From Actinomycetota bacterium (GTDB taxonomy: Bacteria > Actinomycetota > Actinomycetes > S36-B12): a DNA stretch of 8,216 nucleotides. This document shows positions 5,491 to 8,216 of this stretch, one piece after another. Within the stretch, counting starts at the first letter, position 1, and each line of letters starts with the position of its first letter. Where the stretch lies: contig JAPLBU010000416.1 of assembly GCA_026392575.1 (NCBI GenBank), positions 1 through 8,216 on the forward strand. Direction: 5' to 3'. The notes below the pieces were generated by a model. That model was not told where the DNA came from, made no database searches, and worked only from the letters and a program-made list of their open reading frames with translations. A program made the translations under genes and the position numbers.

Positions 5491-6513
5491 TTGGACCAGC
5501 CGAATGTCCGCCCCACCCGATGCTGCGTCACTCGTGGCTGCTCCGCGTCCGAAATGTCCAGCCACGTGTGACGCAGCTGCGGCGGTGCGGGTGGAGAGCA
5601 ATGCAGCGATCAGCTCGACGCTGCACACGACCGTCGGCGTAATGAGTGCCATGTAAAGCCAGTACTGCGGACTGAACTTCGCCGTGACCGCCGCGATGGC
5701 GAAGATGAGACCGATCACGTAGATCACCACCAGGGAGTCCACCCGCAGCACGATGACGCCCAGGACGACCATGCCCAGCAGAGTGCCCACGACCCGCTCT
5801 ATCGTGCGCCGCACCGTGCCGACGTCACCAACCTGCGTCAGCACGAGGATCGTCGCAATCAGCCAGGCCCCGGCCGTCTGCTTCGGATGCTGGAGGACGA
5901 GGAACGTCGACACAGAGGCCAGAACAATGATGGTCACGGTGTACGGGAGGGCCTCGTGCCGCGTATGCGGCTTGGGTGCGGGCAGGTGAACCTTGCGCAG
6001 AGCGAACGGCAGGACGAGTACGGGAACGATCGCCCCGGCGAAGAAGGTCACCGCCATCCATCCGAGATACGTGCCGTCGAGGCGATCGACCGTGTGCTGG
6101 GGGCCCCAGAAGGGCGGGTCGATGATCATCCAGGCCATGAAGATCGGCACCAGGAGGGTCGCTCGATCGAGGCCAAATCGCGACATGCGTCCGACGACCA
6201 GACACATGATCGCCATCAGCGCAGCCCCCGTGATCGGCGTCGATCCCGCCACGATGGCCACCGGGGTGAGTAGCGCCATGACGAACGCCGCCGCGACTTC
6301 GACGCCACCGACCCAGACTGCCGTCACGCCGGCGATGCTGGCCGCCGTCGCCCAGGTCGTCGCTGACTCCTTGGTGATCCCGTACAGGATGAGAGTCGGG
6401 ATCATGCCGAGCAGGATCAGGGCCGTGGCTATCGCCACCCGCCTGCCGAGCTTCGCGTAGAGGGGCCGCGCGGTGGCGCTCGTAGCAGCTGCCGGACTCG
6501 GTGGATTCGCCAT
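5392..6513 (-). CDS. FUSC-family / aromatic acid exporter-like permease with degraded C-terminus
   Basis: This 373-residue polytopic membrane protein has about 11 predicted hydrophobic spans over residues ~25-300, arranged as two similar halves. The second half contains the FUSC-like RRTIERVVGTLLGMVVLG and YWLYMALITPTVV. The family includes fusaric-acid resistance and aromatic carboxylic acid efflux components; the substrate here is unknown. Homologues normally continue after TPTVV with another helix and a conserved R..TL.G segment. Here the frame runs instead through Ala/Gly-rich, non-hydrophobic sequence (about residues 305-373) encoded by a large palindrome and by the antisense of the ABC-F 3' end. 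I see no frame restoring the missing part. I infer a truncated or replaced terminus, so the gene may be inactive. The start is ATG at 6513, six nt after TAGGGT, suggesting a leaderless transcript. It is divergent from the secreted barrel-protein gene. Confidence 0.78.
   Translation of the reverse strand: MANPPSPAAATSATARPLYAKLGRRVAIATALILLGMIPTLILYGITKESATTWATAASIAGVTAVWVGGVEVAAAFVMALLTPVAIVAGSTPITGAALMAIMCLVVGRMSRFGLDRATLLVPIFMAWMIIDPPFWGPQHTVDRLDGTYLGWMAVTFFAGAIVPVLVLPFALRKVHLPAPKPHTRHEALPYTVTIIVLASVSTFLVLQHPKQTAGAWLIATILVLTQVGDVGTVRRTIERVVGTLLGMVVLGVIVLRVDSLVVIYVIGLIFAIAAVTAKFSPQYWLYMALITPTVVCSVELIAALLSTRTAAAASHVAGHFGRGAATSDAASGGADIRLVQSAGGDLGDLTVLDMPAPGQSHGVEHAPVVRHE
5522..5577. repeat. 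large imperfect palindrome (19-bp arms, 18-nt loop) between convergent genes
   Basis: The left arm 5522-5540 (starts GCTGCGTCAC, ends CGTGGCTG) pairs with the right arm 5559-5577 (CAGCCACG, then GTGACGCAGC); 18 of 19 pairs are complementary, with one T:T mismatch at 5532/5567. The loop is 5541-5558. It starts 32 bp after the ABC-F stop. It may act as a bidirectional terminator for the two convergent genes, though no T-run flanks it on either side, or it may be a dispersed palindromic repeat. It lies inside the nominal reading frame of the FUSC gene, which argues that this part of the frame is not true coding sequence. Confidence 0.85.
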
Positions 6514-6519
6514 TGGAGA

Positions 6520-6525
6520 ACCCTA
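6520..6525 (-). promoter_or_regulatory. TANNNT -10 element of the FUSC gene, likely leaderless start
   Basis: On the minus strand TAGGGT (6525-6520) is followed by six nt and the ATG at 6513. The AGGG could instead be read as a ribosome-binding site at 7-8 nt, so the two readings compete. Confidence 0.45.
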
Positions 6526-6613
6526 GCGACTTCGATGGTCTCGGCACGATAGCGACGGACCATGCATGTCAGCCGGATCGCGCCCCGGCGCAACGACGCC
6601 GCAGCCTCGTCAA

Positions 6614-6619
6614 TAGCCT
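6614..6619 (+). promoter_or_regulatory. TANNNT -10 element of the secreted barrel-protein gene, likely leaderless start
   Basis: TAGCCT ends six nt before the ATG at 6626. No purine-rich ribosome-binding site is present in the six-nt gap (TCCTGC), which favours a leaderless mRNA. No -35 hexamer is evident 17 nt upstream. Confidence 0.5.
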
Positions 6620-6625
6620 TCCTGC

Positions 6626-7123
6626 ATGAGAATCGCCTTCCGCGCCGCTGCTGTCCTCGTGACCACGTTCGCCCTGATCGCCGTGGCTGCCCCCGCCCAG
6701 GCTCAGTCCAACAAGGGCATTACGACCGTGACGGTCTACCACCAGCCGGTCACCACCACGAGTGTCACGGGATCGGGACTCGACACCGTCCGCACCTTCT
6801 TCGCTCCGACGGCGGTCAACGGCAAGGCGGCCGACAGCCAGTACCTCACCGGAACTCTCACCACGATCACTCTGGGCATGCCCGGTAATCAAGAGGTGCG
6901 CGCGGCAAACCTGATCTTCGTCTTCGGCAGCATCGCGAACCAGCTGGTCGTTGGCGGCGCATCGCTCTACCCGGCTGGGGGTGCCACTCTCGAGGTCGGC
7001 GCGAAGATGACCCGACCGGTCATCGGCGGTTCGGGCATCTACGCGGGTGCCGCTGGCGAGGCAATCTCGACCAACCTCGGCGCGAACGGCTGGACGCACG
7101 TCTTCAAGATCCGCATCCCGTAG
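6626..7123 (+). CDS. small secreted protein, putative dirigent/allene-oxide-cyclase-like beta barrel
   Basis: This is a 165-residue exported protein. A classic Sec signal peptide (MRIAFR, hydrophobic core, AQA at 24-26) leaves a mature form of about 139 residues with no lipobox cysteine and no further membrane span. The mature part alternates short hydrophobic strands with Gly/Thr/Ser-rich turns. Its C-terminal pattern (GGSGIYAGAAGE at 134-145, then WTHVFKI) resembles the Gly-rich, x-Y-x-G-A-x-G strand end of dirigent and allene-oxide-cyclase-like barrels. That assignment rests on pattern memory only, and no catalytic residue can be named. The start is set by the signal peptide and the TANNNT element. 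It is divergent from the FUSC gene (112 bp apart) and convergent with the small zinc-type protein. No cysteine is seen in the mature chain, unusual for a secreted protein needing disulphides but normal for a rigid barrel. Confidence 0.7.
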   Translation: MRIAFRAAAVLVTTFALIAVAAPAQAQSNKGITTVTVYHQPVTTTSVTGSGLDTVRTFFAPTAVNGKAADSQYLTGTLTTITLGMPGNQEVRAANLIFVFGSIANQLVVGGASLYPAGGATLEVGAKMTRPVIGGSGIYAGAAGEAISTNLGANGWTHVFKIRIP

Positions 7124-7222
7124 TCGACAGGGTCCGCGCCCTCAACGCCGCAGCGGTCGGTCCTGGAAACCCTCGTCCGGGTCCGCCACGAGCATGTCGT
7201 CTGCCCCCGGCTGCGCTGTCGC

Positions 7223-7390
7223 CTACATGCGAGGAAGGCTCTCGACGCGCACGCATGCGTGACCGGTCCACGCGGCCCTGGCCGCGTCCTCGTCATCGAG
7301 CGGATCGGATCGAAACGAGCAGTCGGTGCAGTTGGCGCGGTACTCGATGGCGTCGTCGTCCTGCCAGATGAGATCCATTTTCATCGACAT
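7223..7390 (-). CDS. 55-residue putative zinc-binding small protein
   Basis: This is an acidic small protein of unknown function. Cys21-x2-Cys24 in NCTDCSF and His44-x-Cys46 in GHACVR give four potential zinc ligands separated by a 19-residue spacer containing a predicted helix (DDEDAARAAW). This resembles the short C-x2-C ... H zinc-knuckle proteins that are common and uncharacterised in actinobacteria. The start is fixed at the ATG at 7390 by AAGGAGGG (7405-7398) with 7-nt spacing, the strongest ribosome-binding site in the window; longer in-frame starts up to 7471 lack one. A stop TAG lies at 7225-7223, and the same frame then stays open for 26 more codons to a TGA at 7142. It is transcribed away from the HD-domain gene. 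Too short for a firm family call; could be an RNA polymerase- or stress-linked accessory protein, but nothing shows that. Confidence 0.7.
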   Translation of the reverse strand: MSMKMDLIWQDDDAIEYRANCTDCSFRSDPLDDEDAARAAWTGHACVRVESLPRM

Positions 7391-7570
7391 CAGGGAACCC
7401 TCCTTATGGTGACTTATCCCACCAAACCGCGTATTGAGGGAATCGGCAAGCCCGCTCGGGTGAACATCCATCGAAGACTGGGCCCATGTTCGAGTTCCCT
7501 CAACCGCTCCATATCTGATTCAATTCAGACACATCACCCCGATGTTTCAGCCTGCTCGATTGAGGTGCGA
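7391..7570. other. intergenic region between divergent small-protein and HD genes
   Basis: About 180 bp carrying both 5' regions. It includes a locally AT-richer patch at 7510-7530 with a short dyad TCTGA (7514-7518) / TCAGA (7525-7529). I found no promoter with good hexamers and spacing in either direction. Confidence 0.4.
7398..7405 (-). promoter_or_regulatory. consensus Shine-Dalgarno of the small zinc-type gene
   Basis: AAGGAGGG (minus strand, 7405-7398) is fully complementary to the anti-SD core, 7 nt before the ATG at 7390. It decides the start of this gene and implies a high translation rate. Confidence 0.85.
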
Positions 7571-8182
7571 ATGACTGCATCGTTGTCGATGCACCTGCTG
7601 GTGCGCGACGCTCAGACCTTGGCACACACCCTGCTGTCCGGTGATCCGCGCCGCCTCGCTCACGTGCGTGGCGCCGCGCTGATCGCCGGGATGGCCGCTG
7701 GCGCCCTTCGTGTCGATCAGCCCGAGACTCTCGTCGCCGCCGCGTGGCTGCACGACATCGGCTACGCCCCCAGCCTTCGACGCACGGGCTTCCACCCCTT
7801 GGACGGCGCAATGTTCCTGGCACGGAAGGGCTGGCCGGATTCCGTGGTGCTACTGGTCGCGCATCATTCGCACGCTGCTGTCCTGGCTCCGTACTACGGG
7901 GTCCACCACCACATGTCGCTGCTTGATCACGCACCGGGCAACGGCGACGACATCATCACATTCAGCGACCTGCGCGCCGGCACGAACGGGATGGGCGCTG
8001 ACCCACGCGACCGGATCGACGACATGCGCCGCCGCCACGCCGACCGCACCTTCGTCCCCAGCGACATCCGTGAGGCTCGATACCGGATGATGCTGACCGC
8101 TGCCGCCCGCGTGAACGCCGCCATCAACGGCGCCACCAGGGCCCAGCCCACCCTTATGCGCCAGCCCCCTCGAGCCTCCTGA
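7571..8182 (+). CDS. HD-domain protein, putative metal-dependent phosphohydrolase
   Basis: This 203-residue protein has an HD-superfamily metal site: His31 (AHVRGAAL), the His61-Asp62 doublet in AAWLHDIGYAP, His98/His99 in VAHHSHA, and a later Asp133 in ITFSDLRAG. The blocks WLHDIGYAP and TGFHPLDGAMFL are characteristic of an actinobacterial group of stand-alone HD proteins. HD enzymes cleave phosphate esters of nucleotides or cyclic nucleotides; the substrate of this group is unknown to me. ATG at 7571 is chosen because GAGG at 7562-7565 precedes it by 5 nt and the homology starts shortly after; the frame is open back to 7259, but that upstream part overlaps the small minus-strand gene and lacks family resemblance. 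The C-terminal ~30 residues (rich in Ala, Arg, Pro) look unstructured. It is divergent from the small zinc-type gene with about 180 bp between the starts. Confidence 0.85.
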   Translation: MTASLSMHLLVRDAQTLAHTLLSGDPRRLAHVRGAALIAGMAAGALRVDQPETLVAAAWLHDIGYAPSLRRTGFHPLDGAMFLARKGWPDSVVLLVAHHSHAAVLAPYYGVHHHMSLLDHAPGNGDDIITFSDLRAGTNGMGADPRDRIDDMRRRHADRTFVPSDIREARYRMMLTAAARVNAAINGATRAQPTLMRQPPRAS

Positions 8183-8216
8183 GCGAAACTCGGCCTTCCG
8201 TCTGCGAGAGACTGGT

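Noticed and set aside
6535..6563. ATGGTC/GACCAT inverted repeat between the FUSC and barrel-protein genes
   Set aside because: Six-bp arms with a 17-nt spacer, not placed over a recognisable promoter; too weak to call an operator.
7486..7515. Nine-residue leader-peptide frame upstream of the HD gene
   Set aside because: No ribosome-binding site, no attenuator-like hairpins and no codon bias pointing to a regulatory peptide.
7259..7570. N-terminal 104-codon extension of the HD protein
   Set aside because: It overlaps the small minus-strand gene with the consensus SD, has no family resemblance, and ATG 7571 has its own GAGG site.

Overview
The window is GC-rich with strong third-position G/C bias. 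It shows GTG/TTG starts and TANNNT-type leaderless start signals, and its genes resemble families common in Actinomycetota (HNH/DUF1524 secreted nuclease, HslR-like S4 protein, ABC-F ATPase, FUSC permease, actinobacterial-type HD protein). I read it as a chromosomal segment of a high-GC actinobacterium; the genus cannot be told from the sequence. Ten protein-coding genes are supported and no RNA gene, CRISPR array or transposase was seen.

Layout. Positions 2-682 (+) hold the C-terminal part of an EAL-domain cyclic-di-GMP phosphodiesterase, cut by the window edge. Positions 787-1740 (+) encode a membrane acyl-CoA/acyl-lipid delta-9-type desaturase. Positions 1843-2559 (+) encode a secreted HNH endonuclease whose last ~48 residues do not look like the family. 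The nuclease runs tail-to-tail into a two-gene minus-strand toxin-antitoxin module: GNAT toxin 2469-2975 and ribbon-helix-helix DUF1778 antitoxin 2978-3250. The module has a well-formed promoter embedded in a 24-bp dyad operator (3264-3303). Positions 3343-3723 (+) encode an Hsp15/HslR-like S4 RNA-binding protein and 3844-5490 (+) an ABC-F ATPase. Tail-to-tail with the ABC-F gene is a minus-strand FUSC-type permease (6513 down to 5392), whose C-terminus appears lost and replaced by translation through a 56-nt palindrome and the end of the ABC-F gene. Positions 6626-7123 (+) encode a small secreted beta-barrel-like protein (dirigent/allene-oxide-cyclase-like guess), 7390-7223 (-) a 55-residue putative zinc-binding protein with a very strong Shine-Dalgarno, and 7571-8182 (+) an HD-domain phosphohydrolase.

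How the genes relate. Most look like independent housekeeping or envelope functions: signalling, membrane lipid unsaturation, export and secretion. The coherent cluster is the middle: a GNAT toxin of the kind that acetylates aminoacyl-tRNA sits head-to-head with an S4 protein related to the 50S/nascent-chain recycling factor Hsp15, followed by a ribosome-acting ABC-F ATPase. All three act on the translation apparatus, but any functional link is inference. The toxin-antitoxin module also seems to be a recent arrival or rearrangement point, because the neighbouring nuclease gene loses its conserved 3' end exactly where the toxin gene begins.

The most notable non-coding signals are the toxin-antitoxin operator/promoter, the 18-of-19-bp palindrome at 5522-5577, an 8-bp dyad covering the ABC-F start codon, and the identical geometry TANNNT-N6-ATG at three genes, which suggests leaderless mRNAs.
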